From an uncultured Eubacteriales bacterium (GTDB lineage Bacteria; Bacillota; Clostridia; Oscillospirales; Oscillospiraceae): 34,398 nt of DNA. The stretch is taken from contig CAKTJM010000003.1 in assembly GCA_934567745.1 (NCBI GenBank), forward strand, positions 1 through 34,398, given 5' to 3'. Under the pieces are notes generated by a model. The model saw only the letters and a program-made list of their open reading frames with translations. It had not been told where the DNA came from and did not search any database. Of the stretch, positions 8,672 through 17,527 are shown in pieces. Both the position numbers and the translations under genes were made by a program. Positions within the stretch are counted from its first letter, which is position 1. Each line of letters starts with the position of its first letter.

Positions 8672-10108
8672 TCAAAGCCGGTGCGCCGCCTTCCAGGCGG
8701 CCAGTGCGGCGCGGCCCTCGTCGGTGACGGGGGCGAGCCAGCGCCACGAGTAGAAATGCCGCAGACACAGCCAGGTCTTCACATAGTCCTCGGACATGAG
8801 CATGATGGCGTAGACCAGCGGGAAGGGCAGCCGGAGCACGTAGGCGCACAGGAAGGTGATCGGGATCGCCAGCAGCCACAGGCAGCCCATGTCGTACTTG
8901 ACGCCGGTGACCGTGTCGCCGCCCGCGCGGTAGATCCCCACGATCGTGATGTAGGGGACGTTCCGCGTGATCATGTGCGCGCCGTAGAGGCAGAGGATGA
9001 GGACCGCGCTGCGATAGGTCAGGTCGGACAGCCCGCCGCCGGTGTTGAACAGGTAGATGAGCGGCCGGTGGGCCGCGATCAGCCCGCCGCCCAGACAGAT
9101 GGCCAGCAGCGGCTCGATCACGACGAAGCGCCGCGCCTGGTCCACGCCCTGGGCGATGTCGCCCGCGCCGACGGAGTTGCCGACCATGATGGCGCAGGCG
9201 GAGCACAGCCCGATCAGCAGGGCGAAGGCGAGGCTCTCGAAGGTCCGCTCGATGGTGACGGCGGCGTAGTACTCATACCCGAGATTGGAGTAGATGAGGT
9301 TGAGCACGACGGTGCCCATGCCCCAGGCGATCTCGTTGATGGCTACAGGATACGCCTTTTGGAAGAATTCCGCCAGATGTTTTTTACGAAAATCGAGGAC
9401 ATCGCGGATCGGCCCGGTCAGGACGTTCCGCTGCACGGCGGAGACGGCGACGAGGAAGACCAGCCCGATCCAGGCGGAGATCACCGTGGCCCAGGCGGCC
9501 CCGGCGATGCCGAGGGCGGGGCAGCCCCACTTGCCGAAGATCATCGCATAGTCGAGGGAGATGTTCAGCGCCGTGGTCAGCACGGCGCCGATCATCGGCA
9601 GCTTGACCCGCCCGGTCGAGCGCAGGAGGGCGCCGACCATGCTCACCGCCGTCTGCGCGACGTAGGAGAAGCCCGCGACGCGCAGATAGGCCGCGCCCTG
9701 GGCCACGACCTCCGGCGTGCGGTTGAAGAGGGACATGGCCCACTCCGGCGCGCCGATGCAGATGGCGGAGAAGACGAGGCTGATCAGCAGCACGGCGGAC
9801 ATGGAGATGCCGAAGACGCGGTGGATGCCGCGCACGTCGCGCACGCCCCAGTACTGGGCATAGAAGAGCGTCGCGCCGGAGCAGAAGCCGAACTGGAAGA
9901 TGTTCAGCAGCCAGGCCCACTGGGTGGCCATGCCGATGGCGGAGAGGGGGACGTCGCCGAGCTGGCCGACCAGCAGGGTATCGACCAGGGCGAAGGAGCT
10001 GATGAGCAGGTTCTGGACGGCGACGGGCAGGGCCAGCCGCAGGGTGGTGGACCAGAAGACCGGATCGCGCCAGCGCAGGCGCGGCAGGGCGGCGGCAGGA
10101 CGGCGCAC
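8672..10108 (-). CDS. MATE family efflux transporter
   Basis: This is an integral inner-membrane exporter of the multidrug and toxin extrusion family, which extrudes organic cations or metabolites using Na+ or H+ gradients. The 478 residues include about twelve hydrophobic segments in two halves. The first half begins LRLALPVAVQNLLISSFALVDTLLVGQLG with the family phrase ...IGMATQWAWLLNIFQFGF, and an LRSTGRVKLPM loop comes mid-protein. The likely start is GTG at 10108, 8 nt after AAAGGAGGG; no ATG fits. It is 102 nt downstream of the glycosyltransferase with a GC-rich hairpin between, and 36 nt upstream of the cysteine-rich gene. The substrate cannot be predicted. Confidence 0.9.
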   Translation of the reverse strand: MRRPAAALPRLRWRDPVFWSTTLRLALPVAVQNLLISSFALVDTLLVGQLGDVPLSAIGMATQWAWLLNIFQFGFCSGATLFYAQYWGVRDVRGIHRVFGISMSAVLLISLVFSAICIGAPEWAMSLFNRTPEVVAQGAAYLRVAGFSYVAQTAVSMVGALLRSTGRVKLPMIGAVLTTALNISLDYAMIFGKWGCPALGIAGAAWATVISAWIGLVFLVAVSAVQRNVLTGPIRDVLDFRKKHLAEFFQKAYPVAINEIAWGMGTVVLNLIYSNLGYEYYAAVTIERTFESLAFALLIGLCSACAIMVGNSVGAGDIAQGVDQARRFVVIEPLLAICLGGGLIAAHRPLIYLFNTGGGLSDLTYRSAVLILCLYGAHMITRNVPYITIVGIYRAGGDTVTGVKYDMGCLWLLAIPITFLCAYVLRLPFPLVYAIMLMSEDYVKTWLCLRHFYSWRWLAPVTDEGRAALAAWKAAHRL

Positions 10109-10142
10109 GGGCGGTCCCTCCTTTCGTGAGAAGATCCAGAAA

Positions 10143-10163
10143 GCCCCCGCCGGGCCCGGGGGC
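10143..10163 (-). terminator. GC-rich hairpin between glycosyltransferase and MATE genes
   Basis: A 7-bp stem (10143-10149 with 10157-10163, GCCCCCG/CGGGGGC) is followed on the minus strand by TTTCTGG. The position fits a weak terminator or attenuator after the glycosyltransferase, allowing partial read-through into the MATE gene. Confidence 0.45.
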
Positions 10164-10210
10164 CTGGTGGGGGCGGATAGACGGATGGGGTGGAGCGGGG
10201 TCGCGCCGCG

Positions 10211-11464
10211 TCACTTCTTCCCGGCGGCGGTCTCCAGGACCTTCTGCGAGGCGCGGTGGTGCTCGATGGGCTTCCACTGCACCTTGGTGACCAGGGCCAC
10301 GAGGGAGATGGGGATGTAGGTCATCATGAACAGGGGGAAGGTGAAGGTATACAGGATCTTGCGGCGGGTATCGGTGTGGATCTGCCGCCACTCGGTGATC
10401 GTGGTGAACAGCCCGATGGCGTACAGCGAGAGGTACATGACCAGCAGGGTCTGGAGCACGTAGAGGACGCTCGGCAGGAAGGAGATCCCCTGCACGGCGG
10501 AGGTGACCCCGGCGACGAAGTAGGCGACGATCAGCCCGACGGTCAGCAGGAAGGCGGGCATGACGGTCATGCTCATGTCATAGCAGGAGAAGGAGCCGTG
10601 CCCCACGCCGCGGACCAGGCCGGTGCCGTACTTCCAGAACACCTGGAGGAAGCCGCGCGCCCAGCGCAGCCGCTGCCGCCAGGACTGGCGGAAGGTGACG
10701 GGCTGTTCGTCGTAGAGGACGGCGTCGGGGCAGAAGCCGATCTTGCGCCCGGCGAGGATCTGACAGACGGAGAACTCGATGTCCTCCGTGAGCAGATGGA
10801 AGCGCCAGCCGCCGCAGCTCTCGATGACCTGGCGGCTGAAGAGGAAGCCGGTGCCGGAGACGGCGCAGCTGTTGCCGGTGAGCATGCGGGAGTTGTTCAG
10901 GTAGCGGGACTCGCGGATGAACCACAGGGCGTACCCGGCGGAGATCCAGTTGTCGCCGTAGTTCTTGGAGTTGCGGTAGCTCGTGACGACCTCGTAGCCG
11001 TCGGAGAAGGAGCGGTTCATCTCCTCGATGAAGCGGTGATCGAGGACGTTGTCCGCGTCGAAGACGAAGTAGCCGTCGAACTGCCGGGGGTAGTCCCGCT
11101 CGATGTCGATCAGCAGCTGTTCGAGCGCGTAGCCCTTGCCGACGCGGACGGCGTCCTGCCGGGTGTAGACCACCGCGCCCTCGCGGCGGGCGACCTCGGC
11201 GGTGTCGTCGGTGCAGTTGTCGGCCATGACGAAGACGGTGAAGAGCCGCCGGTCATAGGTCTGGTCCCGCAGGCTCTGCAGCAGGTCGGGGATGACCTCC
11301 CGCTCGTTGCGCGCGCAGATGAGGACGGCGAAGCGGTGGAGCTGCTCGGGCTTGTGCGGCTCCTGCCGCTTGGCGAACGGGACGATGAGGAAGAAGAGCT
11401 GATAGGCATAGCAGCAGGTGAACAGGGCGGCGATCACGATGTTCACGACCAGGATGATATCCAT
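10211..11464 (-). CDS. membrane family-2 glycosyltransferase
   Basis: This is a processive-type GT2 glycosyltransferase of about 417 residues, related in layout to cellulose or hyaluronan synthase-like enzymes. One N-terminal membrane segment (residues 1-20) precedes the catalytic domain with LICARNEREVIPDLL, the nucleotide-sugar DxD motif in FVFDADNVLD, the acceptor motif HLLTEDIEFS, and QRLRWARGFLQ (QxxRW). Three or more C-terminal membrane helices follow. The ATG at 11464 is set by AAAGGAGAGG; an upstream in-frame ATG at 11554 lies before the promoter. The product polymer (exopolysaccharide, glycolipid) cannot be named. A sigma-A-like promoter lies at 11546-11573, so it opens the minus-strand run that continues to the MATE gene. 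Confidence 0.85.
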   Translation of the reverse strand: MDIILVVNIVIAALFTCCYAYQLFFLIVPFAKRQEPHKPEQLHRFAVLICARNEREVIPDLLQSLRDQTYDRRLFTVFVMADNCTDDTAEVARREGAVVYTRQDAVRVGKGYALEQLLIDIERDYPRQFDGYFVFDADNVLDHRFIEEMNRSFSDGYEVVTSYRNSKNYGDNWISAGYALWFIRESRYLNNSRMLTGNSCAVSGTGFLFSRQVIESCGGWRFHLLTEDIEFSVCQILAGRKIGFCPDAVLYDEQPVTFRQSWRQRLRWARGFLQVFWKYGTGLVRGVGHGSFSCYDMSMTVMPAFLLTVGLIVAYFVAGVTSAVQGISFLPSVLYVLQTLLVMYLSLYAIGLFTTITEWRQIHTDTRRKILYTFTFPLFMMTYIPISLVALVTKVQWKPIEHHRASQKVLETAAGKK

Positions 11465-11545
11465 GTCACTGACCTCTCCTTTGGGGACCTTACTTTGATG
11501 GCGCTCGTCCGGCCCGGATAGAAGGCCATGACGAACAGTCCCTCT

Positions 11546-11573
11546 ATCATACAACTTTCTTCCAGAAAGTCAA
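11546..11573 (-). promoter_or_regulatory. sigma-A promoter of the glycosyltransferase gene
   Basis: On the minus strand the -35 TTGACT (11573-11568) and the -10 TATGAT (11551-11546) are 16 nt apart. Transcription would begin near 11539 and leave a leader of about 75 nt to the ATG at 11464. Confidence 0.75.
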
Positions 11574-11770
11574 CCGCTTTTTTATGAACGATCTGCACAG
11601 AAAGTGCTGGATCCGTTCATTTTTTCCCGATCCGGACCCCTTCCGGCCCCGCGAGGGCGCAGCATTTCCGTCAGAAATAGGGAGGATCTGGGGCGAACGG
11701 GGCGGTATCGTCCCAGCCTTCTGAACACGGCGCAGAGCGATGTCGCTCTGCCGGATGCGCTCGCGAAAAA
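11574..11770. other. gene-free spacer with a small hairpin
   Basis: No supported gene is seen here. A hairpin GCAGAGCGA/TCGCTCTGC (11732-11740 with 11743-11751) stands shortly before the repeat cluster. Open frames across it run into the repeat elements and lack ribosome sites. Confidence 0.5.
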
Positions 11771-11792
11771 ACCTCCCTCTGACGAGGGAGGT

Positions 11793-12057
11793 CAGTGTGT
11801 CAAAAAAGCCTCGCAGATGAGCGCCCTCAGGCGCCATGGAAGCGACCAACCGCCGAAGGCGGCTCTTAGGGAGCCCCAGTTTCGTGCCCGCAGGCACGAA
11901 ATAGAGTCGAGTCATTTTCTCCGGCGACATGTGCGTCGGAGAAAATACTTCTCAGCCCACAAGTGTGCGAGTTGTCCGTCGAAGACGGACGGCGAGTGCA
12001 TGCAGGGGGCTGCATCCCCTCTGTCGGAAAACCCCGCAGGGGTTTTTCGACAGCCTA
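11793..12057 (+). repeat. structured dispersed repeat, copy A (265 nt)
   Basis: The core starts CAGTGTGTCAAAAAAGCC and ends TTTTTCGACAGCCT. It matches the reverse complement of 22840-23043 over nearly its whole length, with more than 60 identical bases in one block. It is rich in hairpins: 11880-11888 with 11893-11901, a 12-bp stem starting TTTTCTCCGGCG, GTCCGTC/GACGGAC, and a long terminal stem at 12021-12053. Copy A carries about 61 nt (near 11817-11877) missing from copy B; that insert holds three further hairpins. The core is flanked by exact 22-nt direct repeats, 11771-11792 and 12058-12079, each itself a CCTCCCTC/GAGGGAGG hairpin. It looks like a non-coding mobile or MITE-like element. 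Confidence 0.8.
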
Positions 12058-12197
12058 ACCTCCCTCTGACGAGGGAGGTGTCGAAACCGTAGGTTTTGAC
12101 GGAGGGAGAGATACGCGGGCGTGGCCCTAGGACGGCGGTGCTCTACGGGTCTCTCCCTCAGTCAGCTTCGCTGACAGCTCCCTCGTCCGAGGGAGCC
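12058..12197 (+). repeat. MITE-like repeat, copy C (about 140 nt)
   Basis: It begins with the CCTCCCTC-TGAC-GAGGGAGG hairpin and ends with CAGTCAGCTTCGCTGACAG followed by a CTCCCTC/GAGGGAG hairpin. It matches the reverse complement of 13452-13588 closely, including GACGGAGGGAGAGATACGCG and GGTCTCTCCCTCAG. The hairpin arm after the first stem is wholly different in sequence between the copies but is a hairpin in both. Its left terminal hairpin is the one duplicated around copy A, so copy A appears to have inserted into this element. Confidence 0.75.
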
Positions 12198-12250
12198 GGC
12201 CGTAGCCCCAAAGCTCGTTGCTGGATGCCTGGGGAGGGTCTCAGCGCCTT

Positions 12251-13105
12251 TTACATCGCCTGTGCGCAGATCCCGATCAGCCCCGGTCCGGTGTGGACCA
12301 CGAGGGCGGGGGAGATCTGCCCGGTGTAGATGTGCCGCACGTGCGGGAGCCGGGCCTTGAGCTGCGCGAGCACCTCGGCGGCCTCCTCCGCGGCGCCGCC
12401 GTGGACCACCGCCAGGCAGTAGGACGGCCACTGGGCCGCGTCCTTGACGAGCTGGTCCATCGCGGCCTTCAGGCAGTTCTTCCGCCCGCGGGCCTTCTTC
12501 ACGGTGTAATAGACGCCCTCGTCGTTGCAGGAGATGACCGGCAGCACGCCGAGCAGACTGCCCATCGCGCCGGAGACCAGACCGATCCGCCCGCCCTTGC
12601 GCAGATAGTCCAGGGTGGACAGGCAGAAATACATCTGCCCGCGCCCGCGGCACTGCTCCAGCCGGGGGACGAGGTCCTCGAAGGGCACGCCCGACTCGAT
12701 CAGCCGCGCGGCGGCCAGGACCAGCAGGCCCGCGCCGATGCCGATCCGGCGGGTGTCGAAGATGCGGCAGTCCAGCTCCGGCACGTTCTGCACGGCCAAG
12801 TGGAAGACGTTGTTCGTGCCGGACAGCCCGCTGGAGATGCTGATGAGCAGGACCTTCTCATACCCGTCCTGCTGGATCTGGCGCAGCACGCCGAGGACGG
12901 CGTAGCTCGACGGCAGGGAGGTCGAGGGGATCTCTGCGGGGAACCGGTCATAGACCTCGCCCGGCGTGATGTCCACCCCGTCGGTGTAGGAGCCCTCCGC
13001 ATAGTGGATGGTCATCGGGGCGACGTAGATGCCGAGCCGTGCGCGCTCCTCCGCCGGGACGTCCGTGCAGGAGTCTACCAGGATGGCGATCTTCTCTCGT
13101 TCCAT
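12251..13105 (-). CDS. DegV family fatty-acid-binding protein (FakB-like)
   Basis: DegV/FakB proteins bind a fatty acid and present it to the kinase FakA for phospholipid synthesis. The 284-residue product has the family N-terminus KIAILVDSCTDVP, PSTSLPSSYAVLGVL, the lipid-contacting SISSGLSGTNN, the domain-linking LSTLDYLRKGGRIG, and the C-terminal HTGPGLIGI. The ATG at 13105 follows GGAGGTG; an upstream in-frame ATG at 13138 overlaps the -10 box and is rejected. It is a single-gene unit with its own consensus promoter (13137-13165), flanked by inverted copies of the C/D repeat. Which fatty acid it binds cannot be told. Confidence 0.9.
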   Translation of the reverse strand: MEREKIAILVDSCTDVPAEERARLGIYVAPMTIHYAEGSYTDGVDITPGEVYDRFPAEIPSTSLPSSYAVLGVLRQIQQDGYEKVLLISISSGLSGTNNVFHLAVQNVPELDCRIFDTRRIGIGAGLLVLAAARLIESGVPFEDLVPRLEQCRGRGQMYFCLSTLDYLRKGGRIGLVSGAMGSLLGVLPVISCNDEGVYYTVKKARGRKNCLKAAMDQLVKDAAQWPSYCLAVVHGGAAEEAAEVLAQLKARLPHVRHIYTGQISPALVVHTGPGLIGICAQAM

Positions 13106-13136
13106 ATCAGCGCACCTCCATTTCGTTCTTGCGATC

Positions 13137-13165
13137 ATTATATCTTGTTCTGCGTATTATGTCAA
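13137..13165 (-). promoter_or_regulatory. consensus sigma-A promoter of degV
   Basis: On the minus strand an exact TTGACA (13165-13160) and an exact TATAAT (13142-13137) are separated by 17 nt. The start point would be near 13130, about 25 nt before the ATG. Confidence 0.9.
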
Positions 13166-13181
13166 GTGTTATCTTGAGCAG

Positions 13182-13216
13182 AAAACAAGGACCGCCTGAC
13201 GGATCGTCAGGCGGTC
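13182..13216 (-). terminator. intrinsic terminator upstream of degV
   Basis: An 11-bp stem GACCGCCTGAC/GTCAGGCGGTC (13190-13200 with 13206-13216) is followed on the minus strand by CTTGTTTTC. It would stop transcription arriving from the peptidase gene before the degV promoter. Confidence 0.8.
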
Positions 13217-13245
13217 GGGCGAAAATGAGGGGGGCATGGGCATCG

Positions 13246-13389
13246 CCCTCTCAGTCCGCTTCGCGGCCAGCTCTCCCAGAGGGAGAGCTCTTTGCGTGGG
13301 AGGACCGCTCCGCCGCATCAGGAGGGAACGGACGTTCCGCGAGCTCCCCCTCTGGGGGAGCTGTCACGGCAGCGCCGTGACTGAGAGGG
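13246..13389. repeat. MITE-like repeat E with terminal inverted repeats (144 nt)
   Basis: The ends are CCCTCTCAGTC (13246-13256) and GACTGAGAGGG (13379-13389), a perfect 11-nt terminal inverted repeat. Inside each end lie two hairpins in the same order: one with a short GAA or AGC loop, then an AGCTCTCCC/GGGAGAGCT or AGCTCCCCC/GGGGGAGCT stem. This is the layout of the ends of repeats C and D, so E is probably a diverged member of that group. No coding potential is seen. Confidence 0.7.
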
Positions 13390-13451
13390 TGATCCAACGT
13401 GGCAGATCCCCAAAGCGTTATGTGCGGAAGCACCACGCCCCAGAGAGGTCG

Positions 13452-13588
13452 GCTCCCTCTGACGAGGGAGCTGTCAGCGAAGCTGACTGAGGGAGAGACC
13501 GATAGAGCGCCGTCGTCCTGGGGCCACGCGCGCGTATCTCTCCCTCCGTCTCGGCTGCGCCGAGCCACCTCCCTCGTCAGAGGGAGGC
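13452..13588 (-). repeat. MITE-like repeat, copy D (about 137 nt)
   Basis: This is an inverted copy of repeat C (12058-12197). Read on the minus strand it starts with the CCTCCCTC/GAGGGAGG hairpin, then a GGCTCGGC/GCCGAG arm, the shared GACGGAGGGAGAGATACGCG, and ends with the GTCAGC/GCTGAC and CTCCCTC/GAGGGAG hairpins. It lies 8 nt beyond the stop of the peptidase gene, so its hairpins form that transcript's 3' end. Copies C and D together bracket degV. Just left of it, 13412-13440 holds a small GTGC-GGAA-GCAC hairpin. Confidence 0.75.
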
Positions 13589-13596
13589 AGCGGGAC

Positions 13597-14859
13597 TCAC
13601 CCCAAACACGCCAGCGGATCGAGCGGGGTGCCCAGCCAGCGGATCTCGAAGTGGCAGTGCGGCCCGGTGGACCGCCCAGTGGAGCCCATCTCCGCGACCG
13701 GCTCTCCCTGCGCCACCCAGTCCCCCACGGACACGAGCAGCGCGGAGCAGTGCGCGTAATAGGTCACGAACCCGTTGCCGTGGTCCACCTTCACGAGCTG
13801 GCCGTAGGTCCCGCACGGCCCCGCGAAGCAGACCGTCCCGTCCGCCGCCGCGGCGATCGACGCGCCCTGGCGGTCGGCGATGTCCAGCCCCGTGTGGGTG
13901 CCGTCCGTCCCGAAGATGTGCCGCGCGCCGAAGGGGGAGGTGATCTGCCCGGCGCAGGGCCAGATGAACCGCCCCCGCGCCCCCTCGACGCCCTCGGCCG
14001 TCCCGACGGCCACGACGGCGGCGATCGGCTCGGTCAGCGGCGTGACGGACAGGCTCTGCCGGTCCGTCTCCGCCCCGCTCAGGCGGGTGACGCGGTCCGT
14101 GCGCTCCTCGCTGCCGGGGACGCCCTCGCGCAGCGTGGCCCGCTGGCCCAGGAGCAGCCCGTCGTCCAGCCGCTCCTCCACCGGCGGCGCGACCGCGGCG
14201 GTGTAGGTGACCTCCTCCACCGTGCAGACCCCGACGAGCGGCCGCGGGGCGTCGCCCCCGGCCAGGACCGGCCAGCTCTCCTCGGCCGTCCCGGTCGCCA
14301 GCAGGCGGGCGAGGTCCTCCGGCCCCAGCAGGGCCGCGTCGGCGGCGACGTACTGCGGGGCGAGGTCCACCGCCGCGGTCAGGGAGACCGCCACGGTGTC
14401 CTCCGTGGTGTAGCGGTCCTTGAGCAGCCCGAGGGCCTGCTCGCCCTCCGCGCGGGAGCGGCAGGCCGCCACCGGTTCGCCCTCCACCGTCACGATCCAG
14501 GCGGGCTGGACCTGCGGGACGGTCCCCATCAGCGCGTCGGACAGCTCGTCGGTGTCCATGACCTCCTCCCGGGGCGCGATGGTCCGCGCGATCTGCATCC
14601 CGTCGGGATAGGCGTAGTCCTCCTCCAGGATAGCCGAGACCTGGCGCTCGACCTGCCGCACCGCGGCCCGGCAGGTCGCCGCCCCCCGGACGTAGGCGAC
14701 GCTCTCGCCCCCGGCGGTGACGACGTAGCACACGGTCAGCCCGGAGACGAGCAGGGCCGCGCCGACGCTCGCCCCCGTCAGGGCCAGCAGCAGGGCGGCC
14801 CACCGCCGCCGTCGCCGCGGGGCCGCGCCGGGGAAGACTGGGACTGGATATCGTGACAA
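13597..14859 (-). CDS. membrane-anchored M23 (LytM-type) metallopeptidase with G5-like domain
   Basis: This is a probable cell-wall peptidase or activator acting outside the membrane. The product is about 420 residues. An arginine-rich stretch (RRRRRW, near 15-20) and one membrane helix (about 20-45) are followed by a long extracellular region with a YkuD/LysM-linker-like segment, a G5-like strand pair (LSVTPLTEPIAAVVAVGTAEG reduced), and a C-terminal M23 domain. The zinc ligands are visible in HTGLDIA (about H322, D326) and HCHFEI (about H401, H403), plus YYAH (H370), so the enzyme looks active. The start is TTG at 14859, 9 nt after AAAGGAG; no ATG lies nearby. It is transcribed from 14908-14936, divergent from the XRE gene. 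Confidence 0.85.
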   Translation of the reverse strand: MSRYPVPVFPGAAPRRRRRWAALLLALTGASVGAALLVSGLTVCYVVTAGGESVAYVRGAATCRAAVRQVERQVSAILEEDYAYPDGMQIARTIAPREEVMDTDELSDALMGTVPQVQPAWIVTVEGEPVAACRSRAEGEQALGLLKDRYTTEDTVAVSLTAAVDLAPQYVAADAALLGPEDLARLLATGTAEESWPVLAGGDAPRPLVGVCTVEEVTYTAAVAPPVEERLDDGLLLGQRATLREGVPGSEERTDRVTRLSGAETDRQSLSVTPLTEPIAAVVAVGTAEGVEGARGRFIWPCAGQITSPFGARHIFGTDGTHTGLDIADRQGASIAAAADGTVCFAGPCGTYGQLVKVDHGNGFVTYYAHCSALLVSVGDWVAQGEPVAEMGSTGRSTGPHCHFEIRWLGTPLDPLACLG

Positions 14860-14907
14860 GGATGGTCGCTCCTTTCCTTCGTGTCGGTCACAAATGGTTA
14901 CAAGATG

Positions 14908-14936
14908 ATGATACGAGCCTCGTCCCGGACCGTCAA
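14908..14936 (-). promoter_or_regulatory. sigma-A promoter of the M23 peptidase gene
   Basis: On the minus strand TTGACG (14936-14931) and TATCAT (14913-14908) are separated by 17 nt. The start point would lie near 14901, giving a leader of about 40 nt. The rest of 14937-15043 shows no gene. Confidence 0.75.
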
Positions 14937-15043
14937 GGGGTGCCTTTTGGGTCTTTTCGTCGCTTCCGGCCGGATCGTGGGGGATGGCAGATCTGACCGG
15001 ATCGGAGGGGCCGCGCAAAGGTGAGATTTTTGTCGATCGACTC

Positions 15044-15072
15044 TTTACAGCGGGTATTTCAGAAGGTATAAT
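15044..15072 (+). promoter_or_regulatory. sigma-A promoter of the XRE regulator and lepA
   Basis: TTTACA (15044-15049) and an exact TATAAT (15067-15072) are separated by 17 nt. The start is expected near 15079, leaving a roughly 90-nt leader that contains a GGGCGCAG/CTGCGCCC hairpin (15098-15117). Confidence 0.85.
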
Positions 15073-15169
15073 AGCGGAGCGCCGCCGCATGGAAACGGGG
15101 CGCAGCCCCCTGCGCCCAGCGCGGGGAGACGTAATACAAAGAGTTGAACGACAGACAGGAGGAATCGGC

Positions 15170-15547
15170 ATGAACGTGATGTTTTCCCAAGCCCTCTCCC
15201 ATCTGCGCCACGAGAAGGGCGTCAGCCAGCGCCAGGCCGCGCAGGAGCTGGGCGTTTCCCAGGCGCTGCTGTCGCATTACGAGAACGGGATCCGCGAGCC
15301 GGGCCTGGCCTTCGTGGTGCGGGCCTGTGACTATTACCGGGTCTCGGCGGACTATCTGCTGGGCCGTTCCAAGCAGCGCGAGCTGCCCGCCGGACCGGCG
15401 GCGCCCCGCTGCGATCCCGCGCTCCTGCTGCGCAGTGCGGACGCGATGAGCCGCTTCTGCGCCACCCTCTGCGAGGACGAGCCGGAGCTCGGCCTGCTCT
15501 TCCGCCGCCTGGGCAGCCAGCTCACGAAGGAGCTGGGGAAGACCTGA
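15170..15547 (+). CDS. XRE-family helix-turn-helix transcriptional regulator
   Basis: This is a 125-residue DNA-binding regulator. The N-terminal half is a Cro/C1-type helix-turn-helix: ALSHLRHEKGVSQRQAAQELGVSQALLSHYENG, in parts, then the YYRVSADYLLGRS ending typical of the class. The C-terminal half (about 65-125) is a short helical region that may dimerise. The ATG at 15170 is chosen for the GGAGG at 15158-15162; upstream in-frame codons lie before or within the leader. The gene is divergent from the M23 peptidase gene and 39 nt upstream of lepA, so it may control itself, the peptidase, or both. Its target is unknown. Confidence 0.85.
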   Translation: MNVMFSQALSHLRHEKGVSQRQAAQELGVSQALLSHYENGIREPGLAFVVRACDYYRVSADYLLGRSKQRELPAGPAAPRCDPALLLRSADAMSRFCATLCEDEPELGLLFRRLGSQLTKELGKT

Positions 15548-15586
15548 GCGGCGCTCCCATCCTATCTCCAAAGGAGGTCAGACCTG

Positions 15587-17392
<1,806 letters not shown>

Positions 17393-17397
17393 CCCAC

Positions 17398-17435
17398 AAA
17401 AGACCGCCCCGGATCGTTTCGGGGCGGTCTTTTTT
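17398..17435 (+). terminator. intrinsic terminator of lepA
   Basis: A stem AGACCGCCCC/GGGGCGGTCT (17401-17410 with 17421-17430) is extended by flanking A and T bases and followed by a run of T ending at 17435. It begins 5 nt after the lepA stop. Confidence 0.92.
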
Positions 17436-17470
17436 CGCGGCCGGCTTTTGCGCGAAAACGCTTTCGTTTT

Positions 17471-17499
17471 CCCCCGTTCCATGGTCCCCCGTTCCATGG
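17471..17499. repeat. tandem 14-nt direct repeat upstream of the MNT gene
   Basis: CCCCCGTTCCATGG occurs at 17471-17484 and again at 17486-17499, a 15-nt period. Each copy contains the palindrome CCATGG. The site lies 29 nt before the MNT start and could be an operator, since many such pairs autoregulate. That role is inferred. Confidence 0.5.
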
Positions 17500-17527
17500 G
17501 ATAGTGATGACATCAGGAGGTGATCCC

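Noticed and set aside
9355..9400. AT-rich patch inside the MATE gene suggesting a frameshift or insertion
   Set aside because: The frame is continuous and the protein reads through normally as a basic loop (RKKHLAEFFQKA).
11547..12092. Small open frames (127 and 162 codons) over repeat A
   Set aside because: They translate repeat and hairpin DNA. The second copy of the repeat breaks the frame pattern, and no ribosome site is present.
13236..13568. Small open frames on both strands across repeats D and E
   Set aside because: They follow inverted-repeat sequence and show no codon or domain evidence.
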